A stretch of DNA of 64,000 nucleotides. It comes from Alphaproteobacteria bacterium (GTDB lineage Bacteria; Pseudomonadota; Alphaproteobacteria; Rickettsiales; SXRF01). The notes under the pieces were generated by a model. That model was given only the letters and a program-made list of their open reading frames with translations, ran no database searches and was not told the DNA's origin. The stretch spans positions 1 to 64,000 of the forward strand of contig JANYBV010000028.1 in the NCBI GenBank assembly GCA_025360605.1, in the 5' to 3' direction. Below are positions 1 through 7,884 of the stretch, one piece after another. The stretch's first letter is position 1. Each line of letters starts with the position of its first letter. Position numbers and translations under genes: made by a program.

Positions 1-139
1 AATATATTGAAGTGTTCTATAATCGCGTCCGTATCCATTCCGCTAACGGCTATTTGTCGCCAGTCGAATTTGAAACGACAATACTACATCAACCAAAAGC
101 TGCTTAACAGAGACTGTCTACAAAACTGTTGCCACATCA
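1..139 (+). mobile_element. Right end of an IS3-family insertion sequence
   Basis: The first 107 bases encode the last residues of an IS3-type transposase. The following bases up to about 139 look like the terminal inverted repeat, ending in the CA dinucleotide usual for IS3-family ends. On the minus strand the element end begins TGATGTGGCAACAG. The rest of the element lies to the left of the window. Immediately beyond base 139 the interrupted host gene begins. The exact boundary is inferred from where the host protein stops resembling an exported protein; the target duplication cannot be tested because the left junction is not visible. Confidence 0.75.
3..107 (+). CDS. IS3-family transposase (OrfB), C-terminal end only
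   Basis: This is a 34-residue open tail that enters from the left edge and stops at TAA 105-107. It contains the end of the integrase (rve) domain of IS3 OrfB proteins: an FYNRVRIHS stretch followed by GYLSPVEFE, a very recognisable family signature (YN..R.H...G..SP..FE). The DDE catalytic residues themselves lie outside the window. Normally the protein is made by frameshifting between orfA and orfB; that site is also outside. Whether the complete copy is active cannot be judged. Confidence 0.8.
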   Translation, partial: YIEVFYNRVRIHSANGYLSPVEFETTILHQPKAA

Positions 140-342
140 GATTCTATATAAGGATTTAGTTCGTATTTATGGTAGCTGGCTTGGGGGCGCAACCGTCCCT
201 TGACGTTATATAATTGATGGGAATCGTAGGTGGTGGCGCTGAGGATGAGCTGCGTATCGCCCTGCAGTTGCGTCCATGCCCCGCCATGCGCTTGAGTGGC
301 AAAGAGCATAATACCCAGTGATAGGATCCGATGAAAACGCAT
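118..342 (-). pseudogene. Exported-protein gene truncated by the IS element
   Basis: The reading frame starts at ATG 342, preceded by a G-rich ribosome site, and encodes a signal peptide (MRFHRILSLGIMLFATQAHG) followed by a mature start GAWTQLQGDTQLI and a YDSHQLYN stretch. The pattern resembles exported, possibly beta-barrel, proteins of unknown function in alphaproteobacteria; that match is from memory. About 67 host codons remain. The last residues (SDVATVL) are encoded by the IS end, and the frame stops inside it at 118. An in-frame ATG also exists at 387, but the signal peptide places the start at 342. It lies 80 bp after atpF on the same strand. The product is probably non-functional. 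Confidence 0.6.
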
Positions 343-422
343 ACAGCCCCGAACTATTGAAGTGCGGACTGTACCGAATAGGCGCAACTACGACAATACG
401 TTACTTGCGTAACTAATGCAGA

Positions 423-905
423 CTAGTGGATTTTGCGTTCGATGTCGGTGAGGGCGAGCTTCACCAGATCTTCCTGCGACATGGTGCTGACCTGATCGAC
501 GATCAGTGTGCGTGCAGCGGCAAGCGCGATATCCACCACATGATTACGCACATCGGCAATCGCGTGGGATTCTTCCTGCGCAATACGGTCGAGGGCATGT
601 TTCATACGGGTTTCAAGAATGCCTTTGAGTTCTTCTTCGGTGTGGTTGCGCATCAGATCGGCGTCGCGGCGGGCATTGGCAAGAATCTGTTCTGCTTCCT
701 GCAAATATTCCGACTGTTTCTGTTTGTATTGTGCCAGCACCTGTTCGGCCTGTTCACGCAGGCGGCGTGCTTCATCCAGTTCTTGTTTGATTTTAGCAGA
801 ACGCTCATCGAGTGCGCGTACAGCAAAACCAGCAACCTTTTTGTAGGCCAGCATCACAAAAGCAAAAAAAGAAACGGCTACCCAGAAACGTGGATCTTCC
901 AACAT
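423..905 (-). CDS. atpF: F0 ATP synthase subunit b
   Basis: Subunit b of the membrane F0 sector forms the peripheral stalk that holds the F1 head against rotation. The 160-residue protein has one N-terminal membrane helix (about residues 6-24, WVAVSFFAFVMLAYKKV) and then a long charged amphipathic helix with E/R/Q-rich coiled-coil character to the C-terminus, as in the family. It is the last gene of the minus-strand atpI-B-E-b'-b operon, 2 bp after the b' gene. The stalk is expected to be a b/b' heterodimer, the usual alphaproteobacterial arrangement. F1 genes are not in this window. Confidence 0.93.
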   Translation of the reverse strand: MLEDPRFWVAVSFFAFVMLAYKKVAGFAVRALDERSAKIKQELDEARRLREQAEQVLAQYKQKQSEYLQEAEQILANARRDADLMRNHTEEELKGILETRMKHALDRIAQEESHAIADVRNHVVDIALAAARTLIVDQVSTMSQEDLVKLALTDIERKIH

Positions 906-907
906 GG

Positions 908-1399
908 TTATCTCCGGCTTTTATGTAATTCGTTCAGGACGCGATTTACCTGATCGGTGTTGGGAGTCTTCTGCATCAGTTTTTCAAAAATGAGCGAGGT
1001 CAGCTCACCCATAGTAGGGGCGAGTGCCTCGATCATTTCTTCTTTTTTAGCTGCAATACGGCGTGACGCATCGGCCAGCTTCAACTCGATCTGACGGTCC
1101 ATTTCCTTGGCAGCAATTTCCGATTTCTTTTTGTATGAATCTGCTGTGTCGTTCATCACGGCCTGAGCGCGTTCACGGGCATCCGCCAGTGTGCGCTCAT
1201 AGTCGCTACGGGCATGCTCTGCCTGCGATTTCAGCGATTGGGCCTGCGAGATATCATCCTCAACCGTGCTGAGACGGCGAGCCATGACATCTTGCAATGG
1301 TGGAAGTACGAAGCGCGATAAAATAATGTAAAGCGCAAAGAAGCAAACCACCAGCCAGAAAAGCTGAGACGCGAACCAAGTGGGATCAAGTTGTGGCAT
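908..1399 (-). CDS. atpF': F0 ATP synthase subunit b'
   Basis: This is the second, diverged b-type stalk subunit (b'), found in alphaproteobacteria and photosynthetic organisms. It is 163 residues with one membrane helix near residues 9-29 (SQLFWLVVCFFALYIILSR), the FVLPPLQDVMARR segment typical of b', and a long polar helix. It lies between the c-subunit gene and b, spaced 27 bp and 2 bp respectively, so it is co-transcribed. Some genomes name it atpG or atpX. The identification is firm; only the symbol varies. Confidence 0.93.
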   Translation of the reverse strand: MPQLDPTWFASQLFWLVVCFFALYIILSRFVLPPLQDVMARRLSTVEDDISQAQSLKSQAEHARSDYERTLADARERAQAVMNDTADSYKKKSEIAAKEMDRQIELKLADASRRIAAKKEEMIEALAPTMGELTSLIFEKLMQKTPNTDQVNRVLNELHKSRR

Positions 1400-1426
1400 G
1401 GCCAGATACTTTTAAGTTATGGGTTA

Positions 1427-1654
1427 TTATACTGCGTAGATGAGCAGCAATGCAATAACGAGTGCGAACAGACCCATCGCTTCTGCAAGACCAGCGCCGA
1501 TGTATACATACTTCGACAGCTTCGCTTCAGCCGCAGGGTTGCGGGCGATACCGGTGAGCATGGCAGCGAACACGTTGCCCACGCCGATAGCGGCACCAAG
1601 CATACCAAACGACATCAGACCAGCACCGATGTATTTAAGAGCGATATATTCCAT
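1427..1654 (-). CDS. atpE: F0 ATP synthase subunit c
   Basis: The 75-residue hairpin subunit of the rotor ring has two membrane helices joined by a polar loop (ARNPAAEAKL). The first helix is glycine-rich (GMLGAAIGVGNVF) and the second carries the proton-binding carboxylate Glu58 in GLAEAMGL. The extra sodium-binding polar residues seen in Na+-coupled rings are not evident, so proton coupling is likely. Codons are biased toward ATC, GGT and AAG, as expected for a very highly expressed gene. It follows atpB by 41 bp in the same operon. Confidence 0.97.
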   Translation of the reverse strand: MEYIALKYIGAGLMSFGMLGAAIGVGNVFAAMLTGIARNPAAEAKLSKYVYIGAGLAEAMGLFALVIALLLIYAV

Positions 1655-1695
1655 AGTCGTAATTCCTTTAAAGTTCAGAGTTAAAAAAGTAAATT

Positions 1696-2448
1696 CTAGT
1701 GTAAATGTAAGGCATTATTAAGATAAACGCAGGTTAGCACCGTAAAAATGTACGCCTGCAGAATTGCAATGCCTACTTCAAAGCCGGTCAATACCACCAG
1801 CAGCGCTAAAGGAGCCCAGCCGCCCATAAATCCAAGCATTATCACGAAGCCAGCGATGACTTTCAGCATGGTGTGGCCTGCCATCATGTTGGCGGCCAGA
1901 CGAACCGAGAGGCTCACCGGACGGGCGAGGTAAGAGAATAATTCGATGAAATACATCAGCGGTGCCATCCACAGCGGCGTACCTTCCGGCAGGAACGAGT
2001 GCAGGAATTTAGCAGGTCCGTGTTTGATAATTGCAATCATGGTGCAGCCAACGAAGATCACAATGGCAAGCGCAAAGGTGACGATAATGTGGCTGGTCAC
2101 AGTGAACGAGTAGGGAATCATTCCTAGCAGGTTGCATAGCAGGATGAACATGAACAGCGAGAAAATCAGCGGAAAATATTTGAGGCCGGAATTCCCCGCG
2201 CAATCTCGAACTGTGTTCGATACGAACTGCACCAGCACTTCCGACAGCGATTGCCAGCGTCCGGGTACGAGCTGGCGTGATTTGACACCAAGGAACATCA
2301 GCAATGTCACCATGCCGATCGCCAGAACCATCCATAGGGATGCATTGGTAAAACTCAGGTCAAGTTGACCGAGTTTGAACGGGATGAGCGGATGTACCTC
2401 GAATTGAGCGAGAGGACTATGGCCATGACCGGTTTCTGACACAAGCAT
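1696..2448 (-). CDS. atpB: F0 ATP synthase subunit a
   Basis: Subunit a provides the proton half-channels facing the c-ring. The 250-residue protein has several hydrophobic helices and the essential arginine (about Arg183) in SLSVRLAANMMAGH. The family C-terminal region (GFEVGIAILQAYIFTVLTCVYL) is also present. The ATG at 2448 lies directly against an AAGGA sequence, so a GTG two codons downstream (2442) is better spaced and may be the real start; the protein would lose only two residues. It sits 26 bp after atpI. Confidence 0.96.
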   Translation of the reverse strand: MLVSETGHGHSPLAQFEVHPLIPFKLGQLDLSFTNASLWMVLAIGMVTLLMFLGVKSRQLVPGRWQSLSEVLVQFVSNTVRDCAGNSGLKYFPLIFSLFMFILLCNLLGMIPYSFTVTSHIIVTFALAIVIFVGCTMIAIIKHGPAKFLHSFLPEGTPLWMAPLMYFIELFSYLARPVSLSVRLAANMMAGHTMLKVIAGFVIMLGFMGGWAPLALLVVLTGFEVGIAILQAYIFTVLTCVYLNNALHLH

Positions 2449-2474
2449 TCCTTAAACTTAAAATATTCCAATTA

Positions 2475-2807
2475 CTAATCTGTATTTTTTCTGGCTTCGC
2501 GCACCATATTCCTGAAACCAGCGGCAGCGCCCAGAAAAAATCCAAGGATAAAAAACAAGGGCAGGGTATGTAACCAGCGATCCAGAAAAAAGCCGCAAAT
2601 ACCGCCTACGGCCACTCCGGAAACCAGCTCTATCCCGACCCGCATCGCATCCCCTACATCTTTGGGAGCATTAGCGGAGTCGTCGCCTTGATCTTTCCTG
2701 TCTGTCAGAGACTTAGCCAAATCAATTTCACTTTGCAGTGACTCAAGGCATGGCAACGGATCATGGGATGATGACGTAACTGCCTTTGAATCATCTGGTT
2801 TTGGCAT
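2475..2807 (-). CDS. atpI: AtpI-like ATP synthase accessory protein
   Basis: This is a small membrane protein of the AtpI/AtpZ group, which assists c-ring assembly or cation transport and heads F0 operons. The 110 residues comprise a polar N-terminal half and then two membrane helices (VGIELVSGVAVGGICGFFLDRWL and LFFILGFFLGAAAGF), with the FFLDRW and GFFLGAAAGFRN signatures of the family. The polar N-terminal stretch of about 55 residues is longer than in many homologues. It lies first in the F0 operon, 56 bp after the dsbA-like gene, with its own predicted promoter. Confidence 0.88.
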   Translation of the reverse strand: MPKPDDSKAVTSSSHDPLPCLESLQSEIDLAKSLTDRKDQGDDSANAPKDVGDAMRVGIELVSGVAVGGICGFFLDRWLHTLPLFFILGFFLGAAAGFRNMVREARKNTD

Positions 2808-2828
2808 AGTACCTTCAAGACGCTGCGC

Positions 2829-2857
2829 AATGTATGGATGAGTCCCACCACTGTCAA
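2829..2857 (-). promoter_or_regulatory. Predicted sigma-70 promoter of the F0 ATP synthase operon
   Basis: On the minus strand a perfect TTGACA (2857-2852) is followed after 17 bp by TACATT (2834-2829). The predicted start is near 2822, giving a leader of about 15 nt before atpI. It begins 7 bases inside the intergenic side of the dsbA-like stop codon. This is sequence matching only. Confidence 0.6.
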
Positions 2858-2863
2858 GCAGGT

Positions 2864-3628
2864 TTATTTCTTCTCTTGTTTTTTCTCCAGTTCCGCCAGT
2901 TTTTTATCAATAAACTTGGAGGTTGCTTCAAAAGTGCGTTCTCCTTCATAGGCTTCGCCGCCGATGAAGATATAAGGCGTATGCGGCACTTTTACGCTTT
3001 CTTCGGCCAGTTTCTTTCTTTTGAGAGCTTTCATTTCGCGTTCTGTAGGTACAACACAGTTCTGAAACTGGTCTTTGCTCAGGCCGCCAACGGTGGCAAT
3101 GGTTTCAAGTCCGGACATGAAATTGGTGTCAAACGCCCATTTGCTCTGGGCATCGAACAAAACTTTAGCAAAAATATAATATTTTTCGGGGCTTTGTTCG
3201 CCGACGCAATCCAGAAGCTCAGCGGCTTTGAGGGCAGGTTCATTGAGCGGGAACTGGCGGAGGATGTAGCGTACCTTGCCGGTTTCGATATAGACTTTTT
3301 CGATCTGCGGCAGCACGGTAGCGCTGAAATGGGCGCAATGTGGGCATGACATGGATGCGTATTCAACGATGATCAGAGGCGCATCGGATTTACCCATGAC
3401 ATAATCATCAGAGAGTGGGGCACCGGTGATCTGTGAAGAAACTGATATACCGCCACTATCCTTAGGCAAGCGCAGGTTGGGTTCCAGAAAAGGAGATGTA
3501 TTAGCAGCTTTGGTGGCAGCGGCAGGATCCGCGGCGGCGGCAGGGCTGGTGGCAGCTGTTTGGGCGAAAGCAACGCTTGCGGTTCCAAGTAACAGTGACA
3601 TTGTGAAAGCTGTAAATGCAAGACGCAT
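2864..3628 (-). CDS. DsbA-family periplasmic thiol oxidoreductase
   Basis: A DsbA/DsbG-like thioredoxin-fold protein probably oxidises or isomerises disulfides in exported proteins. It is 254 residues, with a signal peptide (to about residue 22, ASVAFAQ), an Ala-rich linker (about 24-45) and then the thioredoxin domain with active site Cys95-Pro-His-Cys98 (CPHC, the DsbA-type pair) and the helical insertion. The start at 3628 is supported by AGGAGG nine bases upstream. It lies between the dciA-like gene and the ATP synthase operon on the same strand. A second DsbA-type gene with CGYC lies at 14618-15580. Confidence 0.88.
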   Translation of the reverse strand: MRLAFTAFTMSLLLGTASVAFAQTAATSPAAAADPAAATKAANTSPFLEPNLRLPKDSGGISVSSQITGAPLSDDYVMGKSDAPLIIVEYASMSCPHCAHFSATVLPQIEKVYIETGKVRYILRQFPLNEPALKAAELLDCVGEQSPEKYYIFAKVLFDAQSKWAFDTNFMSGLETIATVGGLSKDQFQNCVVPTEREMKALKRKKLAEESVKVPHTPYIFIGGEAYEGERTFEATSKFIDKKLAELEKKQEKK

Positions 3629-3725
3629 GGGTGGTTCCTCCTGAAATATGACGCTAAGAAATACGAAGTTCTTTATTATGGTGATTTGATGCCTTGTGCA
3701 ATCAGATTATGTCTTAACCATTATA

Positions 3726-3829
3726 AGAGCATTTCCCATTTACTCCTGCACGTTGTCAGGCTTCGGCTCATGTAGTTTTTCTACACTTTGCCTTATCTTC
3801 CTAGTGCAAGACTAAAGCGAAAACGCTCT
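3726..3829. repeat. 104-bp imperfect palindromic intergenic element
   Basis: The ends AGAGCATTTCCCATTTA and, read on the opposite strand, AGAGCGTTTTCGCTTTA are imperfect inverted copies. The match extends 26 bp (about 20 identical positions) to TGCAC on both sides. The centre holds a second hairpin, TGTAG-TTTTT-CTACA. The whole can fold into one long cruciform or RNA hairpin. It starts 4 bases after the stop codon of the dciA-like gene (minus strand) and lies upstream of the dsbA-like gene. It looks like a mobile palindromic or MITE-like element rather than a simple terminator; no other copy was found in this window. Confidence 0.6.
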
Positions 3830-3833
3830 AAGG

Positions 3834-4334
3834 TTAGGTCTTCTGGCCGGAAAGCGTTTTTGCGAGTGACTGGAGGGCGGCTTTAAGGTCGTCATCGGCA
3901 ATGTCGTGGGTCAGGTTCACGCTGTCGCTGGAGAGTGTCGGGCGTGGGGCAGGAGGGGTTGGCGCTTGTGGTTTTTCCACCCAGCTATGGGAAATGACGA
4001 TGCGTGACACCGCGGCATAGCCAAAATAGCCCGAAAGGCGCTCCATGATTTGTGGCTGCATGTGCTGTAGTTCGGTAGCAAAGCCATTTTCACACGAAAT
4101 CACCAGTGTTCCGCCGGTTTTTTTACCCCCATTTTGTTTATTAGATTGGGGGAAGCTGAGTTTCTCCGGCAGGGTATGGGCGGCAAGCTGAGGGCCGACG
4201 ATGGCATCCCACTGGCTGACGATGCGTGACCCTGCCAGCCCTTGGGTTTTAAGCAGGGGGCGGGTGAGCGGTTCGATACAGGCTTCCAGCGATTTCGGGA
4301 AAAACGATGAGGTGCGTTTGCTATCGGTGGTCAT
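3834..4334 (-). CDS. DUF721 / DciA-like protein
   Basis: The 166-residue protein has the DUF721 fold: an N-terminal segment (about 10-60, with LKTQGLAGSRIVSQWDAIVGPQLAAHTLPEKLSFP) and a GTLVISCENGFATELQHMQPQIMERLSGYFG strand-helix unit. This family includes DciA, the ancestral loader of the replicative helicase DnaB in bacteria lacking DnaC, so a replication role is plausible here, but DUF721 proteins vary. The C-terminal 45 residues are proline-rich and probably disordered. The start overlaps the rnhB stop by 4 bases (ATGA), indicating translational coupling in an slt-rnhB-dciA operon. Confidence 0.75.
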   Translation of the reverse strand: MTTDSKRTSSFFPKSLEACIEPLTRPLLKTQGLAGSRIVSQWDAIVGPQLAAHTLPEKLSFPQSNKQNGGKKTGGTLVISCENGFATELQHMQPQIMERLSGYFGYAAVSRIVISHSWVEKPQAPTPPAPRPTLSSDSVNLTHDIADDDLKAALQSLAKTLSGQKT

Positions 4335-4951
4335 GCGGCAGATGCATTCTTGTCTAACACGGCTTTGATGGGAGCGTAACTGCGGCGATGATGAATGGTG
4401 ACCCCAAGGCTTGCAAGTCCTTTCTGGTGGGCAGCGGTGCCATATCCGGCGTTGCTCTCCCAGCCATACCCCGGATGGTTACGCGCTAGTTCGGACATAA
4501 GGCGGTCGCGGGTTACTTTTGCAAGGATGCTGGCTGCGGCAATCGAAAGGCTTAACCCATCACCACCGACAAGGGTTTGCACCTTACAGGGCAGAATGGG
4601 CGGCTGGTTGCCATCGACCAACGCCAGATCAGGGAGGATACCCAGTGCATCGACAGCACGCCGCATCGCCAGTTTGGTGGCTTGCAAAATATTGAGCGTA
4701 TCGATTTCTTCAACATTGGCACTGCCGATGCCGCAACGGCAGCTTGCTAGGATCACATCAAACAGGCGTTCACGTTGTTTGGCGGAGAGTTTTTTGGAAT
4801 CGTTGATGCCTTCGGTGTTTCCGTTTTTACCGATGATAACAGCGGCAGCTACCACCGGACCTGCCCATGGGCCACGGCCAGCCTCATCAATACCTGCAAC
4901 GATACCACCATGGGCGGCCTCGCGGGAAAGGTCAGGCTTAGGAGAAGGCAC
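4331..4951 (-). CDS. rnhB: Ribonuclease HII
   Basis: RNase HII removes ribonucleotides and RNA primers from DNA-RNA hybrids. The 206-residue length is normal. The acidic catalytic pair is visible in GIDEAGRGPWAGPVVAA (Asp22, Glu23), and the family blocks NDSKKLSAKQRE, LVDGNQ and GDGLSLSIAAASILAKVTRD supply the remaining acidic residues. It is spaced 5 bp after the slt gene and overlaps the downstream dciA-like gene by 4 bases, so the three are probably one transcript. Confidence 0.96.
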   Translation of the reverse strand: MPSPKPDLSREAAHGGIVAGIDEAGRGPWAGPVVAAAVIIGKNGNTEGINDSKKLSAKQRERLFDVILASCRCGIGSANVEEIDTLNILQATKLAMRRAVDALGILPDLALVDGNQPPILPCKVQTLVGGDGLSLSIAAASILAKVTRDRLMSELARNHPGYGWESNAGYGTAAHQKGLASLGVTIHHRRSYAPIKAVLDKNASAA

Positions 4952-4956
4952 GTATG

Positions 4957-6630
4957 TTAGGCTCCGTTGGGAGTGGAGCGCTCTTTGCTGGAATCGATGG
5001 CCACGGGGCCTTGGTAGCCATCATAGGAAGGCCATTTGCCTTTGATAAAGGCGTAGACGGAACGGTTGGCGGTACCTGCCAGTTCAGAGTAAATCCAGTA
5101 ATTGGTCATCACCTGCATCACATAGTGGCGGGTTTGGCCAAAGGGAATGCTTTCGACGAACAGGAGTGGATCGTTGTTGCCTATATTGCGTGTTTTCCAT
5201 TCCTGAACCCTGCCTGGTCCGGCATTATAGGATGCTAGCAGATAGACGAGATTACCATCGACAATGTTGTTGTCGAGGAGATGCTGCACATAGTTCTGGC
5301 CGAGGGTGATGTTGACGATCGGTTCGGATACGTTGCCGCCCGTGGAAGGCATAGGCGTGAGATCGAGGTTCATCTGTTTTTGCATCAGGGATGCTGTTTG
5401 TGGCATCAGCTGCATGAGCCCCAAGGCCCCGCCCGGACTTACGGCGGAAGGACGGAAACCGGATTCCTGACGCATCAGTGAGAAAATAAGCAACGGATCC
5501 ACTTTGAAACCACCCTCAGGCTGCCAGCTTGGAATAGGGTAGCGGGCGAAATCGAGTTCGTGGCCATCGGTTCCGAGCTGTTTGGCCATGCTGACCTGAA
5601 TGGATGCAAGGCCCAGCTCATGGGCGAGGGCGAGTAGGCGTTGTTTTTCACCGTCATCAGCTTCAGGAAAGCGCACGCGCAGTTCTTTTTCTGCGAGTTC
5701 ATTGAAGCCGGTTTGCGAAAGGGCAACCACACGGCGGATGGTTTGGTCACCCACCATTTCCAGCACATCGCTGTCGGTCAGTTCCACAGGGCTGACATCC
5801 AGCTCCAGCGGACGGTTTAGCTGTTTGCGCGCGAGGATTCCATAGAAACTACGGGAATGCTCTGCGGCGATTTCGAGGTACTTAGAAGCTTCGTCCTTGT
5901 TACCAATGGCGTTGTAGCTGCGGTACGCCCAGTAAGCGGCTGCTGACGCGACCCAAGGGGATAGTTCATTCTTGTGGTCCACCATGGTTGCGAAGTATTT
6001 CGCTGCTTCATGTTTTTGATTGGCTTTCCATGCACTCAGGCCGGCACGCCAGTAAGGGCTTAATGGGCCATTATCGGCATCTTGCGTATTCATGCCTTTA
6101 TCATCACCATAGCCTTCGAGGCTGAGTTGCTTGCGTACCAGCGGCACTTCCGAGCGTAAGGAAGGCGACTTGGACATAGCATAGGCGTATATTTCGGGAG
6201 CTTCCGGATGGTCGCTATAATTCTTTAGCCAAGCGGCTAACTGATCGGCGGTTGCACTGACGTGGCGGTTTAAATAGCGCTCTGCGAGGGCATGGCCGAG
6301 TAAAAGCTTGTTATCTAGCTTAGCGATGGCGGCATCGGCGGTGGTGTAGTCGAAGGTTTTCTGGGCGGCGAAAATCTCCTGATACAGCGCTATATCCTTC
6401 TTGCCGAGGATGTTCGGCAGGATACCTTCTTGGTTCAGGCTGGCATAGGAATGTTTGGATTCGGACGCACTACGGCTGTTGCCGCTGAATATGAGCGACG
6501 CGAACTTGCCTGATTTTACCCAGTGGTGAGGTCCTGTCACGACGACGACCGGGGTAATAAAGGCAACACACCAAGCTGCGTAAAAAAGTGAGCTGTACAA
6601 CTTGGTCTGGTATGGTTTGCGTGTGACCAT
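4957..6630 (-). CDS. Soluble-type lytic transglycosylase (Slt family)
   Basis: This enzyme cleaves peptidoglycan glycan strands, leaving 1,6-anhydro-MurNAc ends. The 557-residue protein has an N-terminal hydrophobic segment (about 12-33) that could be a signal anchor, then a long alpha-helical superhelix region typical of Slt70 (to about 370). The C-terminal SLT catalytic domain carries the catalytic Glu389 in LMRQESGF, followed by GALGLMQLMPQTA and a YNAGPGRVQEW block. It heads the slt-rnhB-dciA group. The protein would act in the periplasm. Confidence 0.9.
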   Translation of the reverse strand: MVTRKPYQTKLYSSLFYAAWCVAFITPVVVVTGPHHWVKSGKFASLIFSGNSRSASESKHSYASLNQEGILPNILGKKDIALYQEIFAAQKTFDYTTADAAIAKLDNKLLLGHALAERYLNRHVSATADQLAAWLKNYSDHPEAPEIYAYAMSKSPSLRSEVPLVRKQLSLEGYGDDKGMNTQDADNGPLSPYWRAGLSAWKANQKHEAAKYFATMVDHKNELSPWVASAAAYWAYRSYNAIGNKDEASKYLEIAAEHSRSFYGILARKQLNRPLELDVSPVELTDSDVLEMVGDQTIRRVVALSQTGFNELAEKELRVRFPEADDGEKQRLLALAHELGLASIQVSMAKQLGTDGHELDFARYPIPSWQPEGGFKVDPLLIFSLMRQESGFRPSAVSPGGALGLMQLMPQTASLMQKQMNLDLTPMPSTGGNVSEPIVNITLGQNYVQHLLDNNIVDGNLVYLLASYNAGPGRVQEWKTRNIGNNDPLLFVESIPFGQTRHYVMQVMTNYWIYSELAGTANRSVYAFIKGKWPSYDGYQGPVAIDSSKERSTPNGA

Positions 6631-6961
6631 GGGGGTAGGTTCTAACCTATAACGGGCTGTCAGGCAAGGCTAAAAGCCAAAAAATTAACTTTATATTTAT
6701 ATTTCAGTACATTGATTTCGGCTCCGTAATGCCATATTAACCATTTTGGCACGGATACCTACTGTTTCGCACATCGTTCCTGTAGGCGTTATATGGTATA
6801 TTTTTATTAATAAATGAGCAGGGAAGCAGAGACGGTAGCATCTGTATGGTGAATGAGAAAAAGCGACATAATACGTCCGCACGCTACCTAAGTAGTCCCG
6901 TACCGTGAAGTATCAGAAGAAACAGTTCCATGGGCGGCACGAGTCTTCAATCCAAAGATAA
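6631..6961. other. 331-bp intergenic region between the uracil-DNA glycosylase and slt genes
   Basis: This AT-rich gap separates two minus-strand genes. It contains a short GGCT-aaa-AGCC hairpin near 6670 close to the slt start and AT-rich runs (6689-6704, 6791-6812) that could hold the slt promoter. A 61-codon frame at 6697-6882 (minus) has no ribosome site or recognisable composition and is not called. No tRNA or known RNA was recognised. Confidence 0.5.
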
Positions 6962-7825
6962 TCAAGCGCGAAAAAGAGATTGCAAAAATATCTTTATCAT
7001 CAGTAAGTCATTCCACGCGAGGCGTTTCTGTGACGGTGTTCTCAGCAGATAGGACGGATGGAATGTGACGATGGCAGGGACCGGCTGATCCATAAAGTCG
7101 TTCTTATATTCATAGAGTTTGCCGCGTAACCGCGAGATCGACAGGTCCTTCTTCAATAAGGTGCTGGTGGCGACACCGCCGGAAAGCACCAGAAGTTTCG
7201 GCTTAACCAGCGCAATATGTTTTTCGACCAGAGGAAGGCAGATGGCGGTTTCTTCCGGTGTAGGCTGCCGGTTGCCGGGGGGGCGCCAGAATACCGTATT
7301 GGAAATATAAACAGAGGTACGGTCCAGTCCGATAGCCGCAAGCATCCGGTCGAGCAACTGGCCGCTTGGGCCGCAAAAGGGAATACCCTGCACATCTTCC
7401 TGCGCGCCGGGGGCTTCACCGATGATCATGCACGATGCTTCAGGGTTGCCGTCGCTGAAGACGGTTTTGCTGGCAGTTTTTTTGATGGCGCAGCCGTCAA
7501 AGGCCCGCACGGCCGCTTCCAGTTCGGCCAATGAGGTGATGGTCTGGGCTATTTCGCGGGCCTGCTGTGTGGCGGCCGAGGGGGTGTGGTGCAGGGGAGA
7601 TGGAGAGCTGGCAGCAGGTCTGGCCGGTACAGGCGGGGCCTCGGCAGCATGGACGGCGGGGATATCCGCCTTACGCTTCTCTTCAGGCGCAGGAAGCTCA
7701 ACTGCATTGAAATAGTCCACGCTCACCTCGTCAACCGCCTCGTCGACTCCGGCGCTGATATACCATTCCAGTAGCTGTTTGCTATCCATGTACGGGCCAA
7801 AAGTTGGGGAATGCTTACTTGTCAT
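6962..7825 (-). CDS. Family 4-like uracil-DNA glycosylase
   Basis: The enzyme excises uracil from DNA. The 287-residue protein has a proline/alanine-rich N-terminal extension (about 1-95). The UDG domain follows, with motif [21 protein letters not shown], an [14 protein letters not shown] block and a [15 protein letters not shown] motif near the end. Canonical family 4 enzymes bind a 4Fe-4S cluster with four Cys. Here the first pair reads C-A-I-K and the KCRPP cysteine is replaced by Trp (FWRPP), so two ligands are gone. Rickettsial homologues show the same FWRPP, from memory, so this appears to be a clade feature. Activity is likely but the cluster is doubtful. Confidence 0.85.
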   Translation of the reverse strand: MTSKHSPTFGPYMDSKQLLEWYISAGVDEAVDEVSVDYFNAVELPAPEEKRKADIPAVHAAEAPPVPARPAASSPSPLHHTPSAATQQAREIAQTITSLAELEAAVRAFDGCAIKKTASKTVFSDGNPEASCMIIGEAPGAQEDVQGIPFCGPSGQLLDRMLAAIGLDRTSVYISNTVFWRPPGNRQPTPEETAICLPLVEKHIALVKPKLLVLSGGVATSTLLKKDLSISRLRGKLYEYKNDFMDQPVPAIVTFHPSYLLRTPSQKRLAWNDLLMIKIFLQSLFRA

Positions 7826-7884
7826 AGGATAGCAGAATAGTTAATGCCATCCGGAGTGTAAAGGCAATCTGCGGGAAATGAGCT

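Noticed and set aside
4395-5045. Long plus-strand frame opposite rnhB
   Set aside because: rnhB has all family motifs; the antisense frame is a shadow produced by codon bias.
6697-6882. 61-codon minus-strand frame in the slt upstream gap
   Set aside because: No ribosome site, unusual composition, and it lies in the likely promoter region.
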